The translations under genes were made by a program, and so were the position numbers. Below are positions 20,504 through 32,345 of a stretch of 64,000 nucleotides of DNA, piece by piece (positions within the stretch are counted from its first letter, which is position 1; the number at the start of each line of letters is the position of its first letter). This DNA comes from Erythroxylum novogranatense (Eukaryota > Streptophyta > Magnoliopsida > Malpighiales > Erythroxylaceae): assembly GCA_029891385.1 (NCBI GenBank), contig CM057228.1, forward strand, positions 70,323,523 to 70,387,522, read 5' to 3'. The notes below the pieces were generated by a model that was not told where the DNA came from, did not search any database, and was given only the letters and a program-made list of their open reading frames with translations.

Positions 20504-23170
20504 TGTTGGACCCTGTTTCGAAATCTAACTCAAACCAAAACCATAACACTTACTAACCTGCTTTGATACCGCAAATGTCGGGCCCGATTTTCGGAGCCTA
20601 AGCTTGGTACAAAATATCATCATACTGAAGCGTGATATGTTGAAATCTCTTCTTGCTCTGCTACAAAACGTGATGAGCCCCGATCTCGAAGTCCGACCAT
20701 TGAACCAAAAACGTTGGCGTACACCACAGAAATCGTGAAGCTTACAATCTCATTTCATTTCTACATTCCTTTTTCCTTAATGCATCTCGTTATGGTATAT
20801 AAATACATATGCATAATCAAAATTCACAATCTAAAAATCATATCATAACCATAACTCCCTCAAGTAAACCAAATTCTCACTCAAACTGGTCCATATACAC
20901 AAATGCGTACTTCCACTGGTTATCAGCCATACAATATTTATTTACATCAAAGAATAGAATTTACACGTTCTCATGGCATACCAAGCCACAATACAATATC
21001 CTAATATACAAAATATACCCCAATGCCAATTAACTTAGAACAATACAATATGTACACATATATATATCAAAACCTTCACTTCCCTTCACCCGATCTTCTT
21101 CTCATCACCTGTGGATGGGAATGAAGGGGGTGAGCTTATAGCTCGTGGGTAACAGGTTTATAACGAAGAATAAGCAAAACCATTGAAAAAGTTCATTTGT
21201 TATACAAGAATCATAATAAGTTCATAAAACGCTTTGCTCCCAAATTCTCAATCAAATCCGAAATTTTGAGTTCAAATTCATAGTTGAAAAGTGCAATTTC
21301 ATTGTGAGAAATGTTATCACATCAACACAACATGTTCATTCTATCATCAATATAAAATGCTCAATTTATACACATACTTGACAATTCATAGATGAAATGC
21401 ACAAACAAACGGCTCGAGAGTTCCGCAAAATGATTCGGATAAACCAAAGTTTATACCATAAACAAAACGAGTCTGATTTCTAAAGGATCTCATGGCCTCA
21501 AGCAGGCAGCCGGAAGAAGGCTATACGTCGACGTGCACGTGACTCCATCCGTTACTCTCTCACCCAAACTAAGCACATAACCATTCATTTCATGCTCAAA
21601 GCATTTTATCAAAGCTTTCATACTTTTCATGCTCTATTTTTTCTTTTCCGAATATACAAAATGTCATGAATTTTCCCAAGGCATGACATAAAATGTTCAA
21701 TGCATTTTCATCTTTATTTTGAAATTCATCAGAAAAGTTCATATGCTAAGACATGTAGAAAGTTTGCAAACCATTAAAACAATATTTATGAATTAATTGA
21801 AATCATTCTTGATTTGGGGAGAAAACTTTAGTGGCTCATTACTAAATTATAAACATGAAACCCACCTGAAATCCTTGCTCGGATACATGCTTCCCAGATA
21901 CCTCTCATCTTGATCCTCTTGCCTTCCTTGATTCCCTTTATTAAATGCAAAATTTCTATTCAAATAGGAATACAAATTAAGGACCCAAAAATCGCACATT
22001 CACTAAGATAAATTCTAAACAAACCCAAACTCTGCCAAAGTCCAAACATTTGGGTCACTTTTTCCATAAAAGTCCTCATTGTCTTACATTTCTATTGACT
22101 CCAAACATATTAAATTTGGTTTAAAAACCCGAAAGTTATACCCCAAACAAGTTGAGATTATCCTTATGCTGAAACAAGAATCTATACCCAACTTCTGACC
22201 AAACTTTAAGATTCTTATAGTCTGAATTTCAATTTCATTGCTTCATAAAACTTGTAGAACTTTGTCTCTATTGCACAACGAATCTGAAATCACCTCAATT
22301 GGACATCTACATCAAAAGATATGCTAAAAAATACCATTGCTGGAAAACAGGGGTTCGCCGCGGCGAACCCCCGCTCGCCGCGACGAACGGACTGTGCTCT
22401 CCGCGGCGTGCACGCAAGCGTGCGCCGCGACGAATGCCCCTTTGCACGTCGCGGTGAATATTAATTCGCACGTCGCGGCGTTGCTCCCTTTCTCGCACGC
22501 CGCGGCGTGTTCATACGCACGTCGCGACCTGCGAGTCTGTAGAACGACTCCGAAACTCGATTTCTAGCATTTTCCCACTTCAATCCTTTCCCTTTTCCAA
22601 ATACAACACATCTAAAACTTACATCAAGTTCTACACTACAGTTCTAACCTATTAATAACTTAAAAACCTGCACAGAATCATCAACCCAAAGAAATCTAAC
22701 CATTTTTATCTTTAAACCCTAAAACCACCGATTCTACTACATGCAACCTATCTTTAGGTTTAATCTAACCGAAACAAGATTAAGACAAGCAAAACTTACT
22801 CGGAAATGTCTCGAACTTGTCAAAAACTGCAAAGATCGAAAATCCCTAATTCTCTTCCCTTCTCCTCTCTTCCACGGCTTCTTCTCTTCTCCTCTTCTCC
22901 TTCTTTTCCTTCTTTCTTCTAACTCTTTCTTTTAATCCTACTTAATTGTTAAATGCTTATTTTGCCCCTTTCACTTAAGCCTTAGGCCTTATAACCTTAA
23001 GTGCCATGACCAAAATACCCTTATACATTTTTACCATTTTTAATACAACCAAACCATAAAATAAATTCTACCACCATTTACATAGCAAGTAGGTCCAAAA
23101 TTTTATCCATCAAACCTCATAATTTATTTAAATCATGCTTAATTCAATACGAAAAATTCGGGGGCCAACA
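20504..23170 (-). repeat. 5' LTR of the nested element (2,667 bp)
   Basis: On the plus strand it runs TGTTGGACCC...GGGGCCAACA. It contains a block shared with the chromovirus LTR (21415-21543, including CGTCGACGTGCACGTGAC), a CG-rich repeat (22345-22540) and the TC-rich stretch at 22855-22935. The inner border could instead be about 73 bp to the right, where a second TGTCGGGCCCG start-like motif lies. Confidence 0.75.
22345..22540 (-). repeat. CG-rich motif array in the nested LTR
   Basis: About ten variants of CGCACGTCGCGGCG, CGCCGCGGCG and GCCGCGACGAAC occur in under 200 bp, in otherwise AT-rich sequence. They correspond to the shorter block at 10225-10342. Several CGCGACG and CCGCGG palindromes are included. 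Open frames across it are a composition artefact. Confidence 0.8.
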
Positions 23171-23695
23171 ATAAGCCATTGAGCTTCGCAGCTCACCCTA
23201 TTATCTCCCACTCCTCAGGTGTAGATCGAGAAGATCGTAATCTTTGCAAGGCATCGAAAACTCCAAGATAGTTAGAAGTCTTTGGATTAAGTTAGTACTT
23301 TCGGTTGGCCTTCCAAGCATATCATCATTGAGCATTCTCATATATTTTGGATGTAAACTTGTTATGTATTGGGCTATGTTAAGAATGTTTGTTCATTTTC
23401 TTCGATTTGTAATTGCATGGAGTTTCTTTGTTTATGGGGGTGATTTACTATTGTATATGTGATAGAATGTATGAGAATGTATGTATGTGTTGTATGGTTT
23501 CGCATAGATGTTTAGGACGGGTCCAAAAGTTGGGACTCTCGCCGCAGCAAGCAATCCGAGGCCGCGACGAACAATCCTCTTTCCCACTACTATTTTCCTT
23601 CTGATTTGCTCGCTTTTGTTTCTTCCTTCGCGCGCTCCCGACCCGACGCCCCGAGGGGCCAACTCGGGATTGGGAATCGGGACCCGGACCCAACA
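23171..23695 (+). repeat. 3' LTR of the chromovirus, right piece
   Basis: 525 bp, gap-free against 11077-11601. The first ~345 bp differ at about 4% of positions, but the last ~180 bp (from 23516) differ at about 17%, almost all transitions in CG-rich sequence. It ends CCCAACA and is followed by ATCAC. Confidence 0.88.
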
Positions 23696-23700
23696 ATCAC
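23696..23700 (+). repeat. Right target-site duplication (ATCAC)
   Basis: Matches 9585-9589 exactly, showing that both LTR pieces and the nested element lie within one chromovirus insertion. Confidence 0.85.
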
Positions 23701-23811
23701 TTTGTGTAGTAATAATATTACAAATAGGTAAAAATAGGTATAAAAAATTATACCTTGATCTTCAACACATATCACTGAGTTAGGTTGAATTGGAAAAGAA
23801 GATACAGTTGG

Positions 23812-24160
23812 TCAATTTGAATTATCACATGCCATGTTAGATGCTTCAAATGTTGATGTCATATCAACAATTTCTTCTAGTTGGAGAGAAGAATGAGTTG
23901 GATCAACATGATTCACATTAAAATCGAGAGATCGAATTTGTAATAGCTGACCACTAGATTGATGAATGAAAAGTTGACCACCGGAAGGTTCACTAATAAT
24001 GAAAAAATTGGAATGTTGATCACTAACTATTTGACAAACTATAGGCAAAGTAGCGTTTCTCTTTTTTGCAACACGAATTTCTCTAAGTCGTCGCAAGAAT
24101 TCTTGCTTTTCATTTTCTACATTTCAGCATACTTTTGACATCTCTTGGCATTTCTATCCA
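23812..24160 (-). pseudogene. Unrecognised basic ORF fragment
   Basis: A 94-codon minus frame (24096-23812) begins MRRLREIRVAKKRNATLPIV and ends in an acidic, hydroxyl-rich part. Upstream on the same strand a shifted frame gives DRNAKRCQKYAE and EKQEFLRRLREI, so the fragment extends to about 24160 with a stop and a frame change. Basic R/K-rich starts of this type occur in several plant transposon proteins (for example Helitron-associated ones), but I cannot assign a family. Confidence 0.3.
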
Positions 24161-26204
24161 TATATATATATATATAAATGAAGCAATAATCTCATTTTTA
24201 TCGTTCGATATAAGAGAATACACCTAACAAATCATAGATTTAATAAAGAGTTTATTATGAACCAATAATATCTCATCGATCCGTTAACATAACAAAATAC
24301 ATGCAACAATCCATATGTTTAAGAAAGAAGCTTAATCATATATTTAACAAAGAAGATAAATAAAGAAAAAAAGTAATCATCATATTAATGAGGAACAAAT
24401 AGAATGGATTTTATATAATAATTTTTTGACAAAATTAGACATACCTAAATACCGCAATAACAAACAATGTAAGAACGAACAAGAAGAAAACCTAAAAAAT
24501 TAAGGTCAAATGTGATTAGGAAAACAATTTCAGAAATGAAATATTTAAAAGATTAATTGCAGATATGACGTGACAGTTATGCAAATGAAAGCTACTTAAA
24601 ATTTTTATCATGTATTTTGGACAGACATAATAACTGAAAAATAAATCCAAGAATTCTATTTAATGTTAGATAGGAAAATCCTTATCATTATATAAAAAGA
24701 TCAAATAACATTAATATAATCATATATAGCTTACTTTCAACTTTTATTGTTGTAACTTATGAAAAATAAGTTTTTAATTCATAATTTTCCATATTTGAGA
24801 TATAAATGGATTAAGTAGTACATGAAATTATAACTGTGTATATTTATTGAAGCGTAATGAAATAAATATTTTAATAATAATTTATAATTAAGAATATTAT
24901 GAATAAAATTTAATAAATAAAACACACAGCAAGCATGATGCAAAGGTAATAAGTCATAGTTAATAATAATAATTAATAATTATCATAAGTTGCAATGGTG
25001 ACTAACAATATATAACTAATAATTTTAATAATTTTAATCAATATTTAATTAAATTAACTCAATATTAAAAGAAATGATTATGACTTTTAATATATAGAGT
25101 AACAGTTAACAAGAATTTTCAGGAAAAGTTAGATATACGATTACAGTTAGAGAAGAAAGAGATAAAAGGAATAAAATTTTACAATATAAACGTAACAATA
25201 AAAGTTGACCATAAAAACGCACAGTTGTAACTTATTGGTCACAATCGTGAATGCTTTAATATATAACAATGATTAGTAACTAATTACTAATAACTAATAA
25301 CTTTAATAATTATAACTTTCTTAAAACTCCACTTCCAGATTTTCATATAACAGTTGATGAAAAAAGTATAAAACAATTGCATTGTATAAACATCACCACA
25401 ATATTATCCTAAGAATCTAATACATTAACACAATATAATCCTAAAATGTAATATCTGTTATCTAACCATATCAACATGAATATCATGGACTTCAATGACA
25501 CCCGTGAGGTCTTCGATTTCAATACAAAACTGATAAAAATTTAATAGACCAAACATTCAAAATTAGATCAAACAATTAAATTAACTTTGTCAAAACTCTA
25601 GATGAAGATTGAAATTTTAGTGTAACAGTTGATGAAAAAAAGTATAAAATAGTTGTATTTTATATTTCACAAAAGATGATAATAATCAATGAAATATTAA
25701 CACAATATTATCCCAAAAATATAATGTATTAACTTGTGATATGCTCACAGATAGAAATTTTAAATTTCACAAAGCGAACATTCAAAATCACAAATGAAAT
25801 TAATAAAATTTAATAAATAGAAAAAATACGAAGAAGGGTAAGGAATAACTTACATATGATAGTAATCTCTTGTTTGCTAAAACTGGAAAGCTGAGTTATG
25901 TGGAATATACAATTTTTTAGTTTGAAGATGGAAAATTGTGATCTCAGAAGTTAGGTTACAGATGTTATGTTAGGTTACAGAAGTTATGTCAAAGAAGAAA
26001 CTATAAAGACGTTGTTTGATTGATTTAATAAAGAAATAATTATCATGTCTTGTCTTCTAATTAGAAAGCGGCTAATTATAAATGACGACGCGATCGATTG
26101 ATAGATTAACATGTCATTTAAAAAATTAATTTTCAACATCTCAATAAATATATTATAATTTATTATAATTAATTAGTTAATAAATTTGTTTATTAACAAC
26201 AATT
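24161..26204. other. AT-rich, no gene recognised
   Basis: Two kilobases of very AT-rich sequence with no convincing ORF. A pair of related stretches (TTAACAGTTGATGAAAAAAG-type, about 25335-25375 and 25622-25650) suggests old internal duplication. A few scattered CACGATTGT-like motifs occur. Confidence 0.4.
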
Positions 26205-27200
26205 TTCAGGATATTTAATTTTAATATATACATACGTCATAAGTACATAATATATTATAATTAATCAATGAATTAATTATCATTTAATTAATGAATTAAA
26301 TAAGTATTTTAATTAATTAATTGATGTTGTTGTTATTATTGTTATTATTATTATTATCGTTATTATTAATGCGGTTGTGAATTTTGAATTTTGAATTTTA
26401 TTATGAATCATGGAATAAATTTTGTAAAGTATTATTTGGTAATTAATGGACATCATCATCATCATCATTATTATTATTATTAATAGTGACAACCATATAT
26501 ATATATACATAATATATCATAATTTAATTAATTATCATTTAATTAAAGAATTATTTTAATTGATTGATATTATTATTTTATTATTATTGTTGTGAATTGT
26601 CTTGTTAAGTCATAATCGTATATATGTACATACATACATAATATATTATAATTATTATAATTAGTAATTAATTAAATAATTGTTATAATTAATTGATATT
26701 ATTATTATCATCATTTTTATTATTAATAAGGTCGTGAATTGTCATGACTGTGAATTAATATTTTTATTATTAATAAGGTCGTGAATTGTCACGACTGTGA
26801 CTCGTTAATTCACAATCGTGCATATGTACATATATACATAATATATTATAATTACTCAATAAATAAATTTGTTTATTATTATTATTGTTATTATTAATGA
26901 TATTGTAAATTGTCATTATAATTATTATTATCACTAATCACGGTTATTAACTCACATTCGTGGATGTGTACATATATACATAATATATTATAATTTAATT
27001 AATTGTCATTTAATTAATGAAGTAAATAATTAGTTTTAATTAATTGGTATTATTATTATAACTATTGTTATTATTAATAATAAGCTTGTGAATTGTCACG
27101 ACCGTGACTTGTTAAGACACAACCGTGCATATGTACATATATACATAATATACTATAATTAATTAGAAAATAAATTAGTTTGTTATTATTGTTGTTCAAG
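26205..27200 (+). repeat. Degenerate tandem repeat with CATATGTACATATATAC core
   Basis: At least five units, spaced about 130-260 bp, share TGTACATATATACATAATA followed by TATTATAATTAATTA, at about 26225, 26498, 26625, 26825, 26965 and 27132. Most are preceded by a GTGAATTGTCACGACTGTGA-type stretch with dyad symmetry. TTATTA/ATCATC trinucleotide runs lie between them (26325-26370, 26450-26480). This appears to be a satellite distinct from the 39-64 kb array but with the same habit of short GC-containing dyads in AT-rich DNA. Confidence 0.6.
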
Positions 27201-27235
27201 TTATGACAAAAAGAGCGAAGGATGTTCAAAAGTAT

Positions 27236-27620
27236 TATATATTTCTGCACTCTCAATGTCATGATCGTGCTTATGCACAGTCGTGCAATTCCAACTAATT
27301 ATTTGTTGTCATACTCGTGCTTGTGCACGAAGGTACTTTTTCGATATCTCCTCACAGTCACGATTGTGCTTACGCACGATCGTGCAAATTGTCTAAGGGT
27401 TAATCTTTGGCATGATCGTGCAGCTCCTGTGAGGCTCCCTCTCTGCACAATCGTGCCATGACAGACGTTGTTCTGCAGATTTTGACGAAACAACATTTTT
27501 CATCACTTCTTCCTCTTTTTCGCTTAATCAACTATTTCTAACCGATGTCTTGACTATTTCCTCTTTATTTTTACTTTCATTTCAGCTCAACTGATTCCAA
27601 TACAAAGCAAAATCTATGAC
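27236..27620 (+). repeat. CACGATCGTGC-rich block A
   Basis: Contains at least six variants of GCACGATCGTGC (a perfect 12-bp palindrome), followed by GAGGCTCCCTCT, then TTCCTC.TTTT.GCTTAATC and a pyrimidine-rich end with TTTCA.CTCAA. Two other copies of the same layout lie at 35425-35700 and 36735-37040. No coding potential is evident. Confidence 0.7.
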
Positions 27621-29032
27621 TATTTTAATTTAAAATTAATCTAAAATTCAAGAAAATAATAACTTTCAGCAGTTATCACGATTGTGACTAACAGCCTATG
27701 ACTTTTTAATAATAATACCTTAAAAAAGATAAATGAAAATTTAAAACATATTAAATGAAACAAAATTTTAATATATATTAAATGAACAAATAATTTGTTA
27801 ACATAATTTATCCTCATAACCACCAAATGATAATGTAATCATTTCAATAATCACAAAATTTGAATACCAAAACAAACATACCGAAAGAAATGTTACGCAG
27901 TTTGATAATAATATTAAAGATGGTTATTTTTTAATAGAAATAATGTTGAGAGGAATATAATTTGAAACTTGACGTATAATTAGTGAAGCAATTTTATTTC
28001 TATAGAGGCATTCAGGAATTCACAATTATGTACGATGCAACTAACTTTTACATGGAAATAAAGATTTAACTGATTAATACGTCATAAATTCAAAAGTGGA
28101 TCCAAACCATTAGAAATAAAATATTTGATTATCAGAATGTTACCAAAAAATCAAAACAATCCCTGATTATCATAATTTTACTAAAAATAAAAACAAGGAA
28201 AGCTTACATTTGATTTATTATAAGTTATTGTTCTTCAATATGTAAGTTGGTTTATGAATTTTCTTTAATTGCGAATCATAATCAGTGAATAATTTCTAAA
28301 TGCTACTAATTAAGATGATTTTTATTAAATGACAAATTATGACAAAATTGATTGTACGAATCGCAAACGAAAACAGTTTTTTTGCTAAATTTTTTACTTA
28401 TTTTGTGACATAGCATAGAAAAGAAGAAAAGAAGGAAGCATTCTGGCTGATTAATATACATCATAAGTACTTATTGCTATTGATATTTTGTAAAATATAA
28501 AATTTTCCATTATGCTAAACTTAATAATTGTTGTTTTCTAATATAAGAATAGGCAAATATAAATACATATTCTTCTAGCGGAAAAAAAATTCATCATATA
28601 TGCATTTCATCGTATCAAGAAAAAAAATTCATGATTTATAATAAAAATAAGTTGTACACTCTGCAAAATTTAATTCTTATTCTAAAATCGATGTGATATA
28701 GAAAAGTGAGGATGCTTTAGACGAGATGGTATACTAGAGACCAAACCATCGATTGGGGCTCCCATAATTGACCTATAAATGATCTCGTTATAAGGCCCCT
28801 ATAAAATTTTAAATAAGGTAAAAAAAGAATTGTTAGAGTTGCGAGATCTATAAGTTTTCTTGGAAAATAAATACATAGCAGGTGATTGAAAAAAAAAGGG
28901 TTGTGGGGTTTACGGTTTAGCAATTTTAATCGGCTTAGTAATACGTTGTGGAATGGGAGTAAATTGGGAATAAACTTTTATTGGTAGTTGTTGCATAAGC
29001 ATTAATATTTTGATAGTGCGTTCTACCGACGG
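27621..29032. other. AT-rich, no gene recognised
   Basis: About 1.4 kb without convincing ORFs or known repeats. Short frames (27641-27826 and 28717-28923 minus) have no family signature. Confidence 0.4.
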
Positions 29033-29383
29033 GATGCAAAAGAAATACATCTTGCATTTAACAAATTAATGTATGATGAGGTTAAAGAAGAATTGGTAGT
29101 CAACCTAGAAGTTGGTGCAGTTAAAGTAAGATACCATGGTTTGTTTGAGTCAGAACATGGTGATACTGTAAATGAAAACCTTGACAAGTGTAAGCCATCT
29201 TTAACTGTTGATCCTATGAAAGGGTCTTTAGGAAATTCCAATGATTCTTCAAAATCCAACAAAGATATGATCGTGGTGATGGTTGAAAATTCAACAAATG
29301 GTCGTATATCTCGTAATAAAAATAAAAATTTGAATCATACATTAATACAAGACAACACTACAAAAACAACAAGAATAACGTAA
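29033..29383 (+). CDS. Unrecognised ORF fragment
   Basis: A frame open from about 29033 reads RDAKEIHLAFNKLMYDEVKE and VNLEVGAVKVRYHGLFESEH, then a polar Ser/Asn/Lys-rich tail to a TAA at 29381. The ATG at 29069 lies within it, but the open frame upstream suggests a cut-off exon. Hydrophilic and without membrane segments. Composition is more gene-like than its surroundings. It could be an exon of a transposase-derived (FAR1/MULE-like) gene, but I see no diagnostic motif. Confidence 0.3.
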   Translation, partial: DAKEIHLAFNKLMYDEVKEELVVNLEVGAVKVRYHGLFESEHGDTVNENLDKCKPSLTVDPMKGSLGNSNDSSKSNKDMIVVMVENSTNGRISRNKNKNLNHTLIQDNTTKTTRIT

Positions 29384-31233
29384 AAGGAATAACATAAGTG
29401 TGCTATTAATATGATGATTTATGTTTAAAAAATATATAATGTCAGCATCTTTTATAATGACATTAAAAATTAGATAAAATAACCATAAAATTTTAAAAAA
29501 TTACATATATGAATAAGAGAAATACGTATCAATATTACAAATAATCCAAAACAACAAAAGGTCTACAAATAATTCAATAACGACTCTTACAAAATATTTA
29601 ATTGCTCACAATCATGAACAATCCGACAGAATCCATGACTTTCTGCAGTCGTCATTCCTTTTATAAGCTCCTTATACATTGTCCTTCCTCTCCATCCAGT
29701 GGTCCCATTAAATCATTTATACCCCATCCACAGCTACAAATTTGATACCTGCATACTTCATCAGCGACGTGCATCAATCCATCCTACAAATAGGCTCCAA
29801 AACTACCCTTAAATACTAGATAATGTAAAGAAAAAATTAAACACTTCAAAGATTAACAAAAAATGCACAAAATGATAAAGATCAAATAAACTAGAACTAA
29901 AACCCACAAACAAGCACTTAAAGCAGATGAAATAACCAATCCATTATATCAATTCATCATCCCAAGGATTAAGAACATGCAACCTTTCAAACTTTGGCCA
30001 CTTGAATGTCCAGTTACTACACACATCATGACTATGGGAATACATAATCAAACTAAAATTTTGACACTATCAATCAAAGGCAAGAATAGATTCAAAATAG
30101 ATCTTCCTCACCGAATCACTCATTACACTCAAGTTTTTAAGGTTAGTCTTTCGCTCAAGACTCCCTATAGAAAAGTATAGTACCATAGGCTTGCAAATAT
30201 ACCAATTCTTCTTCACAGTGATTACATGCAGAAATAGATCAAAAGGACTTTGTTAAGGGTTATAATAGGGCTAGGGTTTAAGGTACGTTAAAGAGGTTTA
30301 AGGGCTTATCACAAGCACTAATAGAGTACTAAGTATGCGAAGGGACACAAAATGATTTATAAGACATATGAATGGATATAACTAACTATTCCCCACTTTT
30401 TGTTGCTACTATATGTCATTCTTTTCCTTTTTTCCTTTTTCCTTTTTCTTTTTTTTTCTTTTTTCTTTTTTCTTTTTTCCTTTCTTTTCACAAAAATCAA
30501 GAGACATAACTAACATTAGCAGCTACATGTAATGTGTTGTAAAAGTAAAGGTATGACAAAAGCTACTCAAAGTGTCTCAGAAAAAGAAAATTTTTGTCAA
30601 AAATCCCAAACTGATGTAATTTAGCACTCTATCAAACTTATGATAGGGTAAACTAATGGTATTTAAGGTTTAAAATGAAGGTTTTTTACAAACAAAAAAA
30701 AGGCTCCAAAAGGTTTGCAGGGGACAATAACATAGGTTGTTGTTTAAGTCAAGGGCCAAAAGATCGAGGGCTAAAAGATTGAGGGCTTTAATCATTTCTA
30801 TTTAGCATGCATCAAACAATCAAAGAAGTGATATGACTATGGAATAGAGTCATATAGGCTCAAATCCTCACTTAGGCTGAAATGAAAATTTGTCATGTTT
30901 CTACACATCACCTAATTACTCAAGTATCAATTTCTGAGTAAGCCTATGTAACCAACCACCTCAGCCAATCCGCATGGTTCACCTTCTATCCAAGTGGACT
31001 AATTCAATCTTCAAGCATAGGTCTCAATCCTGTTCCGACTACTATGACAGAATTTCAAGGCAAACAACTCCTAACCTAATGTACAACCTAATATGCTACA
31101 AATAAAGAACATAATTACTAAAACCAAAAATTGTAGCACAAAACAAGTACCAATGCATTGTCACAAGAGAACTAAAAACAACTAACAAACGAATACAGAA
31201 AACAAAAGCAAAAAAAGAGGGAGTTTAGAAAGC
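29384..31233. other. No recognised gene
   Basis: 1.8 kb of moderately AT-rich sequence. A pyrimidine run of TTTTTCC/TTTTTC units lies at 30419-30485. The related phrases AAAAGATCGAGGGCTAAAAG and AAAGATTGAGGGCTTT at 30757-30790 are a short local duplication. Short frames have no known signature. Confidence 0.4.
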
Positions 31234-32345
31234 TTATGAAGAGGGTGGAGGTGAAGGGGTTGGACATGGCACGTGAAGTCCTTGCATCTCCAAAGGCTTT
31301 TGGATTTTCTTTCTGAGGTTTCGTTGTTGGCAGGCTATCGGTTGCATTTTTTCATTCATTTGGTCGAGCTGTTGCTGTGTCTTTCTGCTACTGTTAGCCA
31401 AGAGTATGCATACTCTCTCCCAACCCGTTGGCTCCTCTAGTTCCCAACTTGATTTAAATGAGCCCACAAAAACTTTAGAACTAGAAGGTCTGCCTAGAAC
31501 ATATGCTTGACTGCAGAGCGTGTCTGAGGATCTTAAAGTTCCATGTTGTCATGTGATAATATTTCCGCACATCTTAAGTACGGTGCATCAAAATACTCAT
31601 AAGGAATAGGGGTTAGTCTAGTAAGATCAATTTCAAAATGACGGGCCAAAGCAGTGGCCAGATAACCCATTCCTAATGATGTTCCCTTCTTTGCCACAGA
31701 TTGGGTCAAAGATTGAGAAAAAAAAGATAACATGTTAGATTTAATCCTTTCATCAATGCAATACAATAATAACAATTCCCTAGTGGAATATTTATTGCTT
31801 TGAGTTTTACCAAACACAGCATAACACATGAATTTGTGCAATAGTAACTGTTCAGGATTAAGACTGTAAGAGTTTGATGCATTGTGAGCATTGAACTCAG
31901 GTAGTCGGCTAAAAACTTCCAATAAATTGTAGATGAGAAGTCTTGATGAGAATCTTCTACCTATGACTTAGAAAACTGAAAAAGTTGGCCTAACAACTTC
32001 TCATCCAAGCTACGAGGCTGACCTCGTAGTCTAAACCGAAATTTTTTAGGTTTACTTGATTCAAACCTCAATGAAGTAAAAAACTCAAGTGTTAGCTCAT
32101 AAAAAATTGGGTAATCTATATGCACAAATCATCCCCAATACACAATTTCATCAATTTATCCTTCAACCCTATTTATTCTAACACATCAAAATTGAAATAT
32201 CATGGTGCAAGAATGGATCTAGTTTTTAGAACAACATACCTGTCGCCTTTTTCCTTGAAGTAAATAGGAAAAGGAGCACCTTAGTCAGCAGCAATGTCTG
32301 CAACAATTTGGCCTCCCACCTCAGCTTCAATAGTTTTGACAACTT
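31234..32345 (-). pseudogene. Athila ORF1-like retrotransposon relic
   Basis: Reading on the minus strand from about 32345: KKVVKTIEAEVGGQIV, then ILAP.YFNFDVLE, ELTLEFFTSLRFESS and KFRFRLRGQPRSLDEKLLGQ, with several stops and shifts. An open part (31922-31533) follows with NPEQLLLHKFMCYAVFGKTQ, RELLLLYCIDERI and GMGYLATALARHFEID. The last frame (31467-31234) is polar and ends in PTPSPPPSS. The E(L)TLEF..SL..... and LLH......K...T....LL..I layout matches the ORF1/'putative plant transposon protein' domain of Athila-type gypsy elements, by memory. Confidence 0.55.

Larger units (their letters stand above)
17121..23170 (-). mobile_element. Non-coding (LARD-like) LTR retroelement nested on the minus strand
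   Basis: On the minus strand: 5' LTR 23170-20504, tRNA-Met primer site 20499-20486, a 3.3-kb interior without gag or pol, a polypurine tract (AAGAGGGGGAGAGT, 17146-17133) and only 12 bp of the 3' LTR (TGTTGGCCCCCG, 17132-17121). The rest of the 3' LTR was deleted together with 878 bp of the host LTR. The sequence before the tract (GGACGAAATTC) resembles the corresponding end of the chromovirus, and the LTRs share blocks. A large retrotransposon derivative moved by chromovirus enzymes fits best. Confidence 0.75.
9590..23695 (+). mobile_element. Tekay/Del-like chromovirus with a nested element in its 3' LTR
   Basis: A full-length Ty3/gypsy retrotransposon: 5' LTR 9590-11601, primer site 11606-11618, gag-pol 11787-16539, polypurine tract 16495-16511, and a 3' LTR in two pieces (16512-17120 and 23171-23695) split by a minus-strand retroelement. 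It is flanked by ATCAC duplications. Order PR-RT-RH-IN plus a C-terminal chromodomain-like tail, an MPPRR gag start and LIDPGSTHSF protease point to the Tekay/Del group. The coding region is dead: nine in-frame TAG codons and two one-base deletions. Its own part without the nested element is 8,056 bp, minus 878 bp of LTR lost with the nested element's left end. Confidence 0.9.

Noticed and set aside
22307..22567. Arg-rich and Ala-rich open frames over the CG-rich LTR block
   Set aside because: Open on both strands because of composition; the block is repetitive LTR sequence.
23432..23783. Open frames over 23432-23783
   Set aside because: They lie in the 3' LTR of the chromovirus and match the same frames in the 5' LTR (11338-11643); LTR sequence, not coding.
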